This document shows, one piece after another, positions 23,208 through 35,386 of a DNA stretch of 64,000 nt. Position 1 is the first letter of the stretch. Each line of letters begins with the position of its first letter. Below the pieces are notes generated by a model. That model was not told where the DNA came from. It saw nothing but the letters and a program-made list of their open reading frames with translations, and searched no databases. The DNA lies in NCBI RefSeq assembly GCF_000004075.3, contig NC_026661.2:2852001-2916000 (forward strand), given 5' to 3'. The DNA is from Cucumis sativus. Its lineage: Eukaryota > Streptophyta > Magnoliopsida > Cucurbitales > Cucurbitaceae. Position numbers and translations under genes: made by a program.

Positions 23208-24318
23208 ATGCGGCATAAACCGATTGAAACTGCTCACCACTTCCATGACAAGTGGATTGCGAAAACATTCATTTTAAACACGAAGCTGTTTAGTTTGTAT
23301 TTAGAAAATTCAATTGAGTGGATAAATATGGGTTATTATTAGAGTAATTTCTTGAAGGTAACAAAAACCTAAAATATTTATGGTGTGTATAATAAAAGAA
23401 AAAAAAGAAAAACTAATGGCAGTGCAATTATTTTTTTATATATGTCTTTGTGATTTATTAATTGTGGGGTATCTCAATGCAATTAAAGCTTAATATCGAG
23501 TTACTAAAGACATAGGTCTTCCATCTTGAGACATTTTGGAACAATGTATGCGCGAATTGAATAAAATAAATGTATAATTATTACATTCTGTTAGTGTCAC
23601 TAAGACCCGATATCGTGTATCATGATTGTTTAAATTTGAAAATCATCGTTTAAAATGACATACATGATTATGTAGATTTACACTTTTATCTTTCATTTTG
23701 ATGCATTGTATCATCGTGATTGAATGAATTAAGGCTATAATTATTTCATCATGAGGCATAATATGTCTGAGATTGTGTATGAAAACCTACGTTATCATGT
23801 ATCACACGCGTGTTGACTGAGATAATTTTTATATTTTACATTGTGAGCTTGTAAACTTTTTCTGTTTTCAAAATTGTTTTGTACAGTGTAAAATTTATGT
23901 CTATTTGTTATATTTTAAAAAAAGAACATTATTATTATGTATATTTAATCATATTGAGATATAAAATACTAAACTTAGTCAACGAAATATATATATATAT
24001 ATTTTCACTTCTTAATCTTAAAATTTATTGAGTATTATAAGTAGATGCCAATATCTAAACAAGCTTAGTGACACCACATGTTTACTTCTTTAATCATCCA
24101 ACACTCTTGACATGTGTTTTGAAGATATTATCTGTTAGTGGCCAACTAATCCATCACATACTCGTCATTTTTCTTATAAATTGAGGGCTTTGGTGAATTT
24201 GTAAAGAAACATTCAATTTAATGAAAGTAGGAGGAAGTGAAATTTTTTGAGATTTTCCTAAATTCTCTATTTATTGTATTTTATTATTTTAATGTTATAC
24301 TTGATCGATTTTCGTATT

Positions 24319-24328
<10 letters not shown>

Positions 24329-24369
<41 letters not shown>
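24329..24369. repeat. (TA)n microsatellite
   Basis: About 20 uninterrupted TA units, preceded by two TACA units. A likely length-variable marker. Confidence 0.95.
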
Positions 24370-24372
<3 letters not shown>

Positions 24373-24635
24373 TATTGTATAAGAGAAAAACAAAATAAAA
24401 AATTGTGTAGAGACATGAATGGTAGAGATGGAATGGTAGCCACAATATTTAAAATTTAATGTTACCGAACTTTACTTTTGTTTGTATTATAATTTTATAA
24501 CGGACCGTTATTAAATTAAATTACCGTGTTTAATAAACCTTCAACTTGTAACGTCCGACTCAACTTCTATCATTAAATATTAATACTAGATAAATCAAAT
24601 CAAATCAACAAACCATTTTTAAAGGAGAAATTGTC

Positions 24636-24656
24636 AAAAAAAAAAAAAAAAAAAAA
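24636..24656. repeat. A21 homopolymer
   Basis: A run of 21 A residues in AT-rich spacer. It could be a retroposon tail or simple slippage; no retroposon body is recognisable upstream. Confidence 0.9.
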
Positions 24657-27207
24657 CCAAATATTTACACAAATGAATTTGTCTACTTTTTTTCTATTTT
24701 TTAAAAAATACTATTTTTAAAAGAACATTTATAAATTAGTAAAATATTTAAATTTGGAGAGTCATACTTAATATTGGTTATATTTTGTAAATAGTTTCAT
24801 TTTTTTTTGTTATTTACATATTTTCAAAACATAATAAATGAGTTTTTTTGAAAGAAAAAAAACAATATCTTTACATTCTATAGAAAAATCTATGGAAAAC
24901 AAAATTTAATACACTTAATTATATATTTTTTTCTTCAAATTTTCAATAATAAAATTGGGTTCTAAATATGTCAAATAAAATATTAGTGTATATGGATAAT
25001 AAGTTTAGAATTTTGCTAAATTTTGTCATTAACAACAAGTTCTTTCTCACAATTATTTTAAAAATCTGCATTTATTTTCTTAAAATAATTTTTCATAAAC
25101 TATGCTCTTTTTAGTTTCAAATTTTGGTTTGGGTTCTTAAAAACATTCCTAAAAATAAACAACAAAACTTATAAACCCACAGAACAACGCGTGATACAAT
25201 TTTCAAAAATCAAATTCTTATAGTTTGTAAGATCTTTAAGCAATACTAACACAATATGTATTTTTGCTATTATAATTATTATTGAGCCAAGTTTTCAAAA
25301 TAGAAAATTCTATAGGATTTTTCTTGATAAAAGACAAATGAACAACACCTTCTCAAATTTTATTATTTATTATTTTTTTGCTTTTCAAAAATTAGTATTT
25401 AATAATATTTCAAATTTTCTTATCTATATTCTTATATGGATTTATATAGTTTTGAAGAAAAAAAATATAGACATTTTAATGATGTGAAAAATGGTACTAC
25501 GAGTCTGTCTTTGTCATCCCAACAATATTATATATTAAGTAGAGACAAAATTGCTAAATAGATCATTCTGATTTAGAATAATTTAAAGAGATGCTCAAAT
25601 TAAGTATATGGTGTGTGAATATTACAATGTCAATTATTAGCTCCATACTCTTAATTTTTTAGGTTAAATTCAGTCATTAAATGACAAAACTAACGAACAA
25701 TTTTCCATAATAATACATGTTCTTCTGCTTTTTCTTCCATTTTGAAAAGTTAGATATTTGCATAATATATGTACACACCTACATATATATAAACAAATCA
25801 TACGTATTATTCAACATCTTATATTAATTTGTAGCTACACAATCATAGGAAAGGATTTAAAACTTATACATTAAAAGAATATAGCTGAACCAACTTAAAA
25901 ACTTATAATTAAGGAACAAAAACAAAATACATAAAAGGACAAAAAAGGTTAACACAGAATTGATTGATTCATCCAAACGTATCTTGCATTCAATTCTTTT
26001 ACTCATGCATAGTCACACAATTTTACTAAAATAATTTTTAAGTAAAATCGAATAAATTCAAGAGTTTAAAGACCGAATCAAACAAATCTAAAAGTGTGAA
26101 GTTTAGAAAGCCAAATTAAAAACTTTATTAAAAAAGTATATGCATGGATAGAAAATACGTCTTATATTAAAAATATTGAATAGATCATATCGTATTAATT
26201 TGTCACTTTAAATAATTAGACATGAAATAATATATAAATAGTTAGTCTATTTATATATAGATCTAAACATATGACTACAACTACTTTAGAAAAGTTATTA
26301 GCTCGGCCTTCGTACACATGGAAACACAAAACCTATACAATCGTATCATACCGTGTTCTAGATAAATATATATGTGAATTAAACAATTTTTTTATAAAAT
26401 GGATGGAAGTTTCAAGTAAGTTGTATGAAGAGAAAAATGAATCATTTATACAAACTCTAGAATCCAAGAGAGTGAAAGTAAGGGAGTGAGTAATGAAATA
26501 AGGCTAAATTGTCTTGATATTTGTCTTGTGTTGTGGAGTCACATGGGCCACAATAATAATCCAAAGGGTAACCAAATTTAATTTATCTTACGTGTATTTA
26601 CGTATGTGGAATAGATTGGGCATGAAAAAGTAGCCATAAAATAATATATATAAAACAAAATTAGATTAATTAAAAAATGCATATTTCTTTGTCTAAATAC
26701 ATTCCTTAAGCAAAAATTAGACAAAAGAATGGCCGGCTAAGACAGCTTCTTAACCTACTCTTTACCATTTTATTCAACAAAAAAGGTTGGCCATGCTATT
26801 ATTATCCTATTTCAAAGTGATTATTAATAGTCATGAACTTCCCCTCCCCTAACTAAATATTAGTTTTTGTTTTTTGCTTTTGATAAATTTTAGTGTTAAA
26901 CATGAAAAAAAACATAGTATAATAGTTGATATGTTTGATAAATCAGCGGTAAATTGTTATGATAAACTCTCACTTTACTATATGTTATCAACATGTTTAT
27001 CGTTTTATACATGTGGAAGCCATTATAGTTGAGAATAAATTATATGGATAATGGTTTTTATATATATAAACAAAACCAAAATGATCTCAATGTATATATA
27101 TAAATGTAACAGCAAACATTAAACCCACACTTCTCTCTCTAAAATCTGAGATGTACAATTATAAAGTGAAAGAATAATTGTCATTTATTTTGTTGTTCAT
27201 TGAAAAA

Positions 27208-27821
27208 ATGAGAGCAGAATTGAGGGGGAAAACGAGTTCAATTTCAGTGCATAATAATTCAACGATTTTGAATAGGGCTGATAATAGTACTTCAGTTTAT
27301 GGTGCGTTAAAGGGGTGCCTTGGGAGCTTAGACGGTGGTTGTATTGAGAAGCTTTTGGTTCATTGTGGCAGTGCTCTTGAGAGCCATGATGTGACTTTGG
27401 CTCAGCAAGTTATGTGGGTTCTTAATAACGTTGCTTCACCGGTTGGGGACCCTAACCAACGCCTCACTTCTTGGTTTTTGAGGGCTTTGGTTTCTAGGGC
27501 CTCTAGGGTTTGTCCGTCTCCGTCTCCGACTCCGACTCCGATGAGTTTTAATGGAAGTAGTATTCGTGTTGAGACAAGGTTGATGTCCGTCACTGACCTT
27601 GCCAGGTGAGAATCATATGTGACCTACAAAGTTAAGCTGACAAGTTATATATGGTATAATTGAATAGTTTGCAATTTTATTTATTTATTTGGTCTATTCA
27701 TGTTTTTCATACTCTCCCACTGTTTGGAAGACTTAAAAATTTATAAAAAAAATGTTTGAAACTCACCAATAAGTTGTGAGAAAATAAGCACTTAAAAAAA
27801 TTAAATAAAGAGACAGAATAA

Positions 27822-27854
<33 letters not shown>

Positions 27855-29247
27855 AAAGTATTAGAACAAGCACCATACCTGTTTTGTTCAAAATTCCCCG
27901 CTTCAAAGATTGAATTAGCTTAAAATGCTTGAAGTTTTGCCATTTTTTTCCTAAGAAAAGAATACCCTAAGATCACTTGATTGCATAACTATTATTATTC
28001 ATATGCTGGCTTAACTCATAGCCTTTCTATAGACTATATTCTCCCTTGCTGGAGGATATCAGAGCTCAACAAAATCACTTCAAATATTAATTCAAGATGA
28101 AATGATATTATAGAAACTTTTTGTCGTAATATAGAGAATCTCTCCCATACACTTCTTGGTGTCATACTAAACTATCACTAAATTCAAAAGCTTTTCTTAT
28201 TTCCTTTTCTAGACACAACTATGAGTAGATTCAAATATCTAAAGCTTTGGCTATTGGCTTAAAGCTTATAATCCATGTGATAAGTACTTTATACGTACTT
28301 TAATTCTAAAAAAATAATATTAATTCTCTTTCTTTAAACACAGATACGTAGATGTGATTCCATGGCATCGATTCGGGTTTTGTGCAGCAAACATTGCAAT
28401 ATACAAAGCAATTGAAAGGTACCAAAAAGTTCATATATTAGATTTCAGCATTTCTCACTGTATGCAATGGCCAACTCTCATTGATGCCTTATCCAAAAGA
28501 CCACAAGGCCCTCCTTCCCTTCGTATCACTGTCCCTTCTTTTAGGCCACAAGTTCCCCCTTTACTCAATATCCCCACTCACCAAATTGGTCTTTGTTTAA
28601 CCAAATTTGCCAACTCCAAAAACATCCCGTTTCAATTCAATCTCTTTCCTTATAACCATAATAACAGTAATATTATTTCATTATTCGATCCTTCAATTTT
28701 AAATCTCCAACATGACGAGGCCTTGGTCATAAATTGCCAACACTGGCTACGATACGTCTCCGACGACGACAAAAACGACTTCATTAACGCCACGAAACGT
28801 CTCAACCCACGAATCATGGTCGTGGTCGATGAAGATTTCGACATGACTGACTCGAGTCTCGCCTCGAGAATTACAACATGTTTTAATTACTTTTGGATAC
28901 CGTTCGACGCGCTCGAAACTTTCTTGTCGAAAGATAGCACGCAAAGGCTCGAGTACGAGGCAGACGTCGGGCAACGGATTGAGAATATCATTGGGTTTGA
29001 AGGGAAGCAAAGGGTGGAGAGATTGGAAAGCTGTGTGAAGGTTTCGGAGAGAATGAGATATAGTGGGTACTTAAACCAACCGTTTTGTGATGACGTGGGA
29101 GATGAGGTGAAAGCCTTGCTGGCAGAGCAGGCTAGCGGATGGGGGATGAAGAGAGAAGAAGATGCATTGGTGCTGACGTGGAAAGGCCATAGTTCAGTAT
29201 TTGTTACAGCTTGGGTTAGTACTGATGATGAAATTGTTGTAGCTTGA
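27208..29247 (+). CDS. SCL32: GRAS transcription factor, SCARECROW-LIKE 32 type
   Basis: Two exons, 27208-27605 and 28344-29247, join in phase across a 738-base GT..AG intron to give 433 residues. The start MRAELRGK was chosen over the in-frame Met at 27178 because it matches the beginning I recall for the SCL32 group. Domains in order: first leucine-rich region about 28-133 (ALKGCLGSLDGGCIEKLLVH, AQQVMWVLNN), VHIID region with VHILD at 162-166, the second leucine-rich/PFYRE region in the middle, and a SAW end (RYSGYLNQPF, GWGMKREEDALVLTWKGHSS, VFVTAW). A Ser/Pro/Thr low-complexity patch sits at about 103-111. GRAS proteins are nuclear regulators acting mostly through protein contacts. The specific targets of this one are unknown to me. 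Confidence 0.92.
27824..27852. repeat. (AT)n microsatellite in the SCL32 intron
   Basis: About 14 AT units inside the GRAS gene intron. Confidence 0.9.
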
Positions 29248-31551
29248 ATTTATTTTTATGTTGACAGTTGGATTTTGGTTCTAGTGGTCGTCCATTAATC
29301 TTTTAGAGGCAATCTTTAGGAGCACAGTGTGTTTTCTGTCTTAAAACAACTACTACAACTTTTTAGTACAGGTTCCTAGTTTGGATATCCATTCAAACAA
29401 ATGCGAATTAACAAGTTCAATAGTTTAATATCGTTAATTAATCACATTGTAGCAGTTAATTTCTCTTAATAATTCTTTTCATATTTTCGATTTAAACTAA
29501 ATATTTAACTTTGGCGTAGCATGTAGGGTTGCACTTACTATTTATGTTATTCTAATTACATTTAATGTCACATGACAATATATTTGTTTTTTTTGTATTT
29601 CTTAGCTTCAGGTTGAATCCACAAGTTTTTATTTTGACTTTAAACCCTAATCAGCAGCTGCTTTGTAGCCTTAAAAGCACACCATACCATGTTTTCTGTC
29701 TGGTTTCAAATATTCCCTCCCTAAACCCTTATGTTCTGCTAACTTTTCCTAATAAATCATTAGTGGATGAGTTGGTGATTTAAGAGGGGTGAATCCATGA
29801 CTGTCACTTTAACATTTGCAATATATATATATATAGAAGACCGTTCTTGATATTTGACATAGGCAAAATGCACTAGTACATACATTTTATTTCATTTGTT
29901 GCACATAGATCAGCTTTGGAGGATAAGAAAATTAAACTTCAATGTAATATTTTAACAAGTGATGTTAATTATGTAACTTGGTTTGGGATTAGCTTTTCCC
30001 ATCTAGGCAGATAACTTGTAATGTTTGATCAACACTACGTACTGATCCATTGCCTACCCTCGAGGTTGCTATGATTGCTATGATTCATATAAAAAGGCCA
30101 TATTACCATATCTTTCTAGATTTTCGTTTTTTGCCTTTTGACCACACGCAATAAATAACCTCAAACTTATAAAATAAGCTTGAAGGATTCATATATATAC
30201 TTTCTAAGTTTTGAATACTCCTTTTTTTTTTATGATGTAAAATTAAGGCTAAAATACATAATTATGATCTTTTTATTGGGTCATTCATGAATATGCTTCT
30301 ACGAACTTTTTTAAACAGTTCTTTTTTTTTTTGAATTTGCAGTGAAGGTCTAAAAACAAAAATTATTTTTTGAGATTTTCAAACCCATGACTTGTTTTTG
30401 AAAACATTGGCATAATGTTGAGTCTTGAATTCTTTTAAGCTAAAAAACTAAAAGGAATTATAAAAAACAGCATAGTGATTGACAAATTATTTTCTTTAGC
30501 TATTTTTTGCCACGATGTAGAAATATTTTGTTTATTTTATTATTCTTTAAACAAAACCCCAAAAACTAATAGGTTTTTTTTCCCTACAAGAGGGTTATTA
30601 AATATAGATTATCAATCCTAGCCAATGCACAGCCAATTAGTGTTAAAGTTAGAGTCCCACCCTTTGTATATTTATATAACAAAACAAGTATTAACTCATT
30701 AGGAAAAAGTACTAATCAAACTATTTAAAATCAAGTTTGTAAACACTACTTTCATCACACCAATTCAAAATTTAAAAGTTTAACTTGTTATTATTTATAG
30801 AATTTAATTAAATATTTAAAAAAGAAAACAGAAAACATGTAAATAGAGAAATTAAATGAAAACTGGAAATCCCACAACACCAAATAGAAACTCAGTAAAA
30901 TTGGCAGCAGTAAGTCTAAAAAAGACAAGAACTGATATTGAAACAAAAGAAAAACAGAAATCAGAATATCTCTTATATACGTAGTAGTGGAATTTAAAAT
31001 TCAAAATTGGGAAAGAAGCAAGTGTGGTCTGGGATTTTGTGTGGGCGACGCCGACGGAGGATATGAAAAGTTGCCGTCGTGGGGTGGCGACGTTTTCTAG
31101 GATTCAGAAAAAAGGAATGTCAGGGATGATGAGATCCAATAAAACAAGCTAAGGTATATTTACTACTGACTATATACTGTTTTATTCCTAGTGGACCTCC
31201 TAGATTCTCCCTTCCCCTTCACTTTGCTTTTTCTTTCTATATTTGTTGTACTATTGTTTAGGGGTGATTATGAATAAATCTAACCTATAAAAAGAAAATC
31301 TGATGGGGACAATACAAAATTATGACCGGCAATGCAGCCCAACTTTTGTATACGGCCACAGTGCCTCACCCTCTCCTCACTCCAAAATTCTTATATAAAT
31401 ATAGCAAACCAACTTAAGTCAATCTTGTAACATGTATCTTCAACTCCTACTGTCACATTCTTCATTTACTTTTAACAACACCATGTTTTCATATTAAAAA
31501 TGTCATTGGACCTACAAAATAAAAAAGAGAAGAAAAAATAAATGGAAAAAG
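29248..31551. other. AT-rich spacer after SCL32
   Basis: The first few hundred bases are the likely SCL32 3' untranslated region. The rest is AT-rich with T/A homopolymers and degenerate repeat-like sequence (about 30200-30500). A short GC-richer patch at 31045-31100 (GGGCGACGCCGACGG, later GGGGTGGCGACG) stands out but contains no gene I recognise. Confidence 0.45.
31546..31550 (-). terminator. Pol III terminator of tRNA-Ser
   Basis: A run of five T residues on the minus strand begins two bases after the tRNA 3' end, with further T runs downstream. This is the usual RNA polymerase III stop signal. Confidence 0.8.
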
Positions 31552-31633
31552 CGTCGACAGCAGGATTCGAACCTGCGCAGGCAAAGCCCAACAGATTTCG
31601 AGTCTGTCTCCTTAACCACTCGGACATATCGAC
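31552..31633 (-). tRNA. tRNA-Ser(CGA): tRNA-Ser (anticodon CGA)
   Basis: An 82-base class II tRNA with a long variable arm. On the minus strand the acceptor arm GTCGATA pairs with TGTCGAC near the 3' end, leaving discriminator G. The anticodon loop CTCGAAA (+ strand 31596-31602) sits between ACAGA and TCTGT and gives anticodon CGA, reading UCG serine codons. The T arm has GGTTCGAATCC, which is also the internal B box; the D arm carries AGTGG-TTAAGG. No intron. All stems pair, so it looks functional. Confidence 0.96.
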
Positions 31634-33638
31634 CCTTTGAAAGCAAATTAATGACACAAATTATAAAACATATACAACATTTTATGTAATTTCTTTCTTA
31701 AAATTTAACAAAGTACTTCTACTCATACAAATTTTAATTCAAACAAATAGCTTAGTGTAAGATTTTTTTTTGATGATTTAAAGATTAAATTCCCAAACAA
31801 ATAGTTTAGTCAATCACTTGTGACAGTTGACAGGTGCACTTCAATCCAAGCATTTTAAACTTTGTTTAGTAACAATTTTGTTGGGTTAAGCTCGTTCGAA
31901 GAAGAAGAAAGAATTGTATACAAATTCCGTCTCCCACCATGGAAGGAAGAAGAGGGAAATTCAAAAACATGATTAGTACATGGATACTCAAGTAATAGCT
32001 AAATAAAACTTGCATTTTTTTGTTACGTGACAAATGAGTTGCATGTAGTCATCGAATATAGATGAAAATAAGTAACACACTTAATAACATATCAATTCCT
32101 AAAAATTGAAAATATGAAATATGTGTTCATTTCCTTCTCAAGCTCTCTATCAAAAATTTTCTAGTTGAATTCTAAAAACAAAACCTAGTTTTTTTTCTTC
32201 TTATTTTAAAATATTGACTTGGTTTTTGAAAATACGAATACAAATTGGTTTAAATAAAAATAGGAATGCTTCAAAAATTAGTTTAATTAAATCATTAAGG
32301 GTTAATAGTTTTTGTAGGATGACATGCCAAACAATGAGCAGTAGGTTGTTGCTCTAGAAAGGAATTCACCAACGAAGCATCTCATTTGCTCATATTTCGG
32401 CAACAAAGATTTGAACTAATTTTTGTTGATGAGTACATTTTTGTTATACTGATTTTAACAGTAATTAACACAACCTCCATCAAGAATAATTGTTGCGAAC
32501 TACAGAATGAGTGGAAGAGGAAAACAAATGTTTAAATTGTAATAATACAAACATGATGAAGAATAATTTTTTAACTTTTGCAGGAATGTCAGATTGAGGT
32601 TCGTGTCATCTAGCAAAACGATGGTTCTAATCCCTCCTTTCTGTCCCCTCTTTCGCCTTTGCCATCGCTCATCGAGACTCCTTTTGATCGTACCCTGTTC
32701 TTCTGTCTCTCTAACAAAACAAAAATATTCTTCTTGTTCTTGTTGCTTTGCCTGCCACTGCCAATTTGTCTGTGGCTAATGGCTATCAAAGACAACATTT
32801 TTGCCCTTATCATCATCAATCAATTTCATTCCCTCTTCAAACCCTTTTGCCCCTTCACTCCCAAATCAAAATCCTCGCTATTCCCACTTTTCTTGATCCA
32901 ATTTTTACAAACCCCATCTGGGTTTCTCTTTATTTTTGCTCTTCTTCCCCTATTGACTTTTTTACTTCCCCCTTTTGGTCAGTATTGATGTGGGTCATGC
33001 CCACTTTTCTTTGTTCTTCTACTTCAGGTTACTTCTCGTGACCATTTATTTTCTCTTGTTTACTAACTATTATTTCTTTTATTTAATTTTTTTTTTTTTT
33101 TTTTAATTTTTTAGTTTTGGAATTGAATTAACTAAGCACTGTTCTTTTGTTTTAGTTCATACTAGTCATTGCCTTCTGATGAATATTATAGGGTATTCAC
33201 TGTCTTTCTTTACTTAAATGATTAGGGGACATGTTTTTTTGGTAATTTGATATTGCTATTTGCTTGCAATTTATTGCTTACAACGACTCTTCACACTTCT
33301 CTTTCTGCTTTGCTGGATATTTCACAATTCTAACTCCACTTTTTTGTTTGTCTCAATTTATTGTGTTCATTGTTTAATGCCTTGTTTATTTATTTCATTC
33401 TATGTTTGTAATAAAATTACATTAGAGAAGAACTTTTTGCCCTTTTGGGTGGGGTTTTTTTTTTGGATATCTTACTTATGAAAGTTGGTTCTCTTATGAT
33501 TTCCATATCTTCCGTGGAAGAACAGTGTAATGGTTGTTTGCTTATATGCTTTAGCTGTTCTTTAGATAACTTAAAGACAGTGTACTTTCTTTCTTTTTCA
33601 TTGATCGGTTCTGAACTTGTTTGTTACATGGCTTGTAG
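31634..33638. other. Spacer and possible leader of the NPH3 gene
   Basis: AT-rich to about 32580. From 32600 to 33030 the plus strand becomes pyrimidine-rich, like a plant 5' leader, with a candidate acceptor near 33028. I looked here for the first exon of the BTB domain (a D.V.VNG-type start) and could not identify one with confidence; a faint resemblance near 32750-32800 is not enough to call. Confidence 0.4.
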
Positions 33639-33843
33639 GCAATTAATGCTTCATATCCAGGCTGATTGAGCTAGTTTGGATACCATTGCCAGTTTAAGAG
33701 GTGAAACAGGCTGTTGAAAGGTAATCTGCCATGATTTTCTCAGAGGAGAAGAATTCAGCTCATCTAAAGTTTTTTCTATAGTCACAACTTTGAAGTAATT
33801 GATTCGATCAAGCTTGTATTTCTTGCATCAGGTTGCAGAAATT
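33639..33843 (+). pseudogene. Decayed BTB-domain exon of the NPH3 gene
   Basis: After an acceptor-like TGTAG at 33634-33638, the sequence still shows pieces of the second half of an NPH3-type BTB domain in three frames. These include ASYPG..LS..FG, KVICHDFLRGEEF, FYSHNFEVIDSIKLVFL and LHQVAEIMEKTD. In order they match the usual SYSGKLSKLFG, KVIFHDFPGGAE, F.YSH and FLHCAAEFMEM landmarks. Three in-frame stops interrupt it (TGA 33663-33665, TAG 33672-33674, TGA 33702-33704), with three frame changes (near 33720, between 33732 and 33774, and near 33799-33820). It cannot encode a BTB domain as it stands. It runs directly into the intact NPH3 frame. Confidence 0.72.
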
Positions 33844-35386
33844 ATGGAAAAAACCGACTTGGCTTCTCGATTCGTTGATCTTGTACAGACCAAAAAATCT
33901 TTTGAGGATATCAAGTATTGGACGTGGTCAGAGATGTTGATTGCTTTGAAGCAATGTCAAGAATCACCTTCATTAAAAAACTCATCAATTATGCTCAAGA
34001 AATGCATAGATTTGCTTAGCCAAAAGATCAGTTTAGCTGATGGAGCGAGTTCATCTGCTTCATCAGTTAATAGTTCCAGATTTCGGTCATCTTGTGACAG
34101 CAAAAGCACTGAAAGCTTAAAGACAAATTATGCTTCCACGACTTGGTGGTTTGAGGATCTATTGTTCTTTAGCACTGAATGTCTTGAAATGTTTGTACAA
34201 TCCATGGTCTCGCACGAGTTCGACCAAGTTCTTTTAAGCAAATTCCTCATTCATTTCCAGAAATCTAAGTTTTACAATGCAACTTCAGATGTAAAGATGA
34301 AAGTAATAGAATCTGTCATTGATATGCTTGACACTCTCGACGAAAACGTGGTATCTCTGAAGGCTTTGTTTGACATTCTACGGGTTTCCTTAGGCTTGAA
34401 CATAAATAAAGGCAGCAAGAATAGGCTGGAGGCCATGATTGGTTCAAAGTTGGGTCATGCTACACTAGACAATTTGCTTGTGCCTTCTCCATATGGAGCA
34501 AACTACTTGTATGATGTGAACCTTGTTCTCAGACTCTTCAAGGCATTTTTATCAGGAGGAATCAATCAAGCATCTCCATCACAATTAGCTAAAGCTGCTA
34601 ACTTGATGGATTCATACATGGCAGAGGTAGCACCAGATCCGTGTCTTAAGTCATCAAAGTTCCTCGCACTTGCAAAAGTCATTCCAGACTCAGCCAGGAA
34701 GTCCTATGATGAAATGTACTATGCCATAGACCTGTACTTTGAGGTAGTTACTTGATCCCTTCAAAAAGTTCCCATTTTAATTGACTTTTTTATCTTTTCA
34801 TCTGTTTGGCAATACATGCGCTGTTTAATGTTCTTTAGCTCATGTTTGTCTGTGTTTTTAGTATGATTAACACCAACAATCCTAGAACTACAGTTGTTAA
34901 GTTGTTAAATTTGGTTTTTTGTAGATGCATGTAGGAACGTCAGAAGAGGAAAAGGAGAAATTATGTTGTGCACTGAACCACAAAAAGCTCTCCTATGAAG
35001 TTCGCATTCATTTATCTAAGAACCCAAAATTCCCAGCGAAATCTACTCCGCCGAGCCCAGAAAGTCAGCAACCTGAAGCCGAAAACTTACTTCAAAACAT
35101 AAACTACTCAAAATCTCTGATAAGTTGGCCTCACAATCTTACAGAAGGCATAAACTCAGATGAAAAAGAAGACAAGTCCTCAGAACAAATTGTGCTGTAT
35201 CATGGAAAATTCAATCTCCCTGCTGATAATGAGAAATTCAAAGTTCATTTGGAAGGGATGCAATGGAGAGTGTTGGAATTGGAGAAACTATGTAGAAAAA
35301 TGCAGAACCAAATGAGAAAGATTTTGAAGTCTAGAGTGGCTTCAAGTTATTGTCAAGTGAAATCTTTGCCTAAGCTATGTTCATAA
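33844..35386 (+). CDS. NPH3-domain protein lacking its BTB domain
   Basis: Exons 33844-34743 and 34925-35386 join at a GT..AG intron in phase 0, giving 453 residues from the ATG at 33844 (good context, A at -3 and G at +4). The protein is an NPH3 family member closest, as I recall, to the Arabidopsis BTB/NPH3 protein At3g22104. It has YWTWSEMLIALKQCQ, WWFEDLLFFS, GLNINKGSKNRLEAMIGSKL, LDNLLVPSPYGANYLYDVNL, EVAPDPCLKSSKFLALAKVI, SYDEMYYAIDLYFE and EEKEKLCCALNHKKLSYE, then a C-terminal coiled-coil stretch (GMQWRVLELEKLCRKMQNQM). Full NPH3 proteins act as substrate adaptors for CUL3 ligases through the BTB domain. Here the BTB part upstream is destroyed, so if made the protein could not contact CUL3 in the usual way. 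The intact 453-codon frame argues it is recent decay or a retained BTB-less protein. Confidence 0.78.

Larger units (their letters stand above)
20983..27207. other. Long AT-rich intergenic region
   Basis: No protein gene is supported in this 6.2-kb stretch apart from the promoters at its two ends. It contains a TGGGCY cluster with a perfect inverted repeat (23131-23207), a TA microsatellite (24329-24369) and an A21 run (24636-24656). Stretches around 21360-21480 and 25060-25330 have the T-rich, degenerate look of old dispersed repeats. Short open frames here have no family motifs. Confidence 0.5.

Noticed and set aside
24329-24369. TA repeat as a possible CRISPR or structured array
   Set aside because: Simple dinucleotide repeat without spacers; the window is a plant nuclear sequence.
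32594-33041. Overlapping plus-strand frames before the NPH3 gene
   Set aside because: Products are low-complexity from pyrimidine-rich DNA and do not show the start of a BTB domain; more likely leader sequence.
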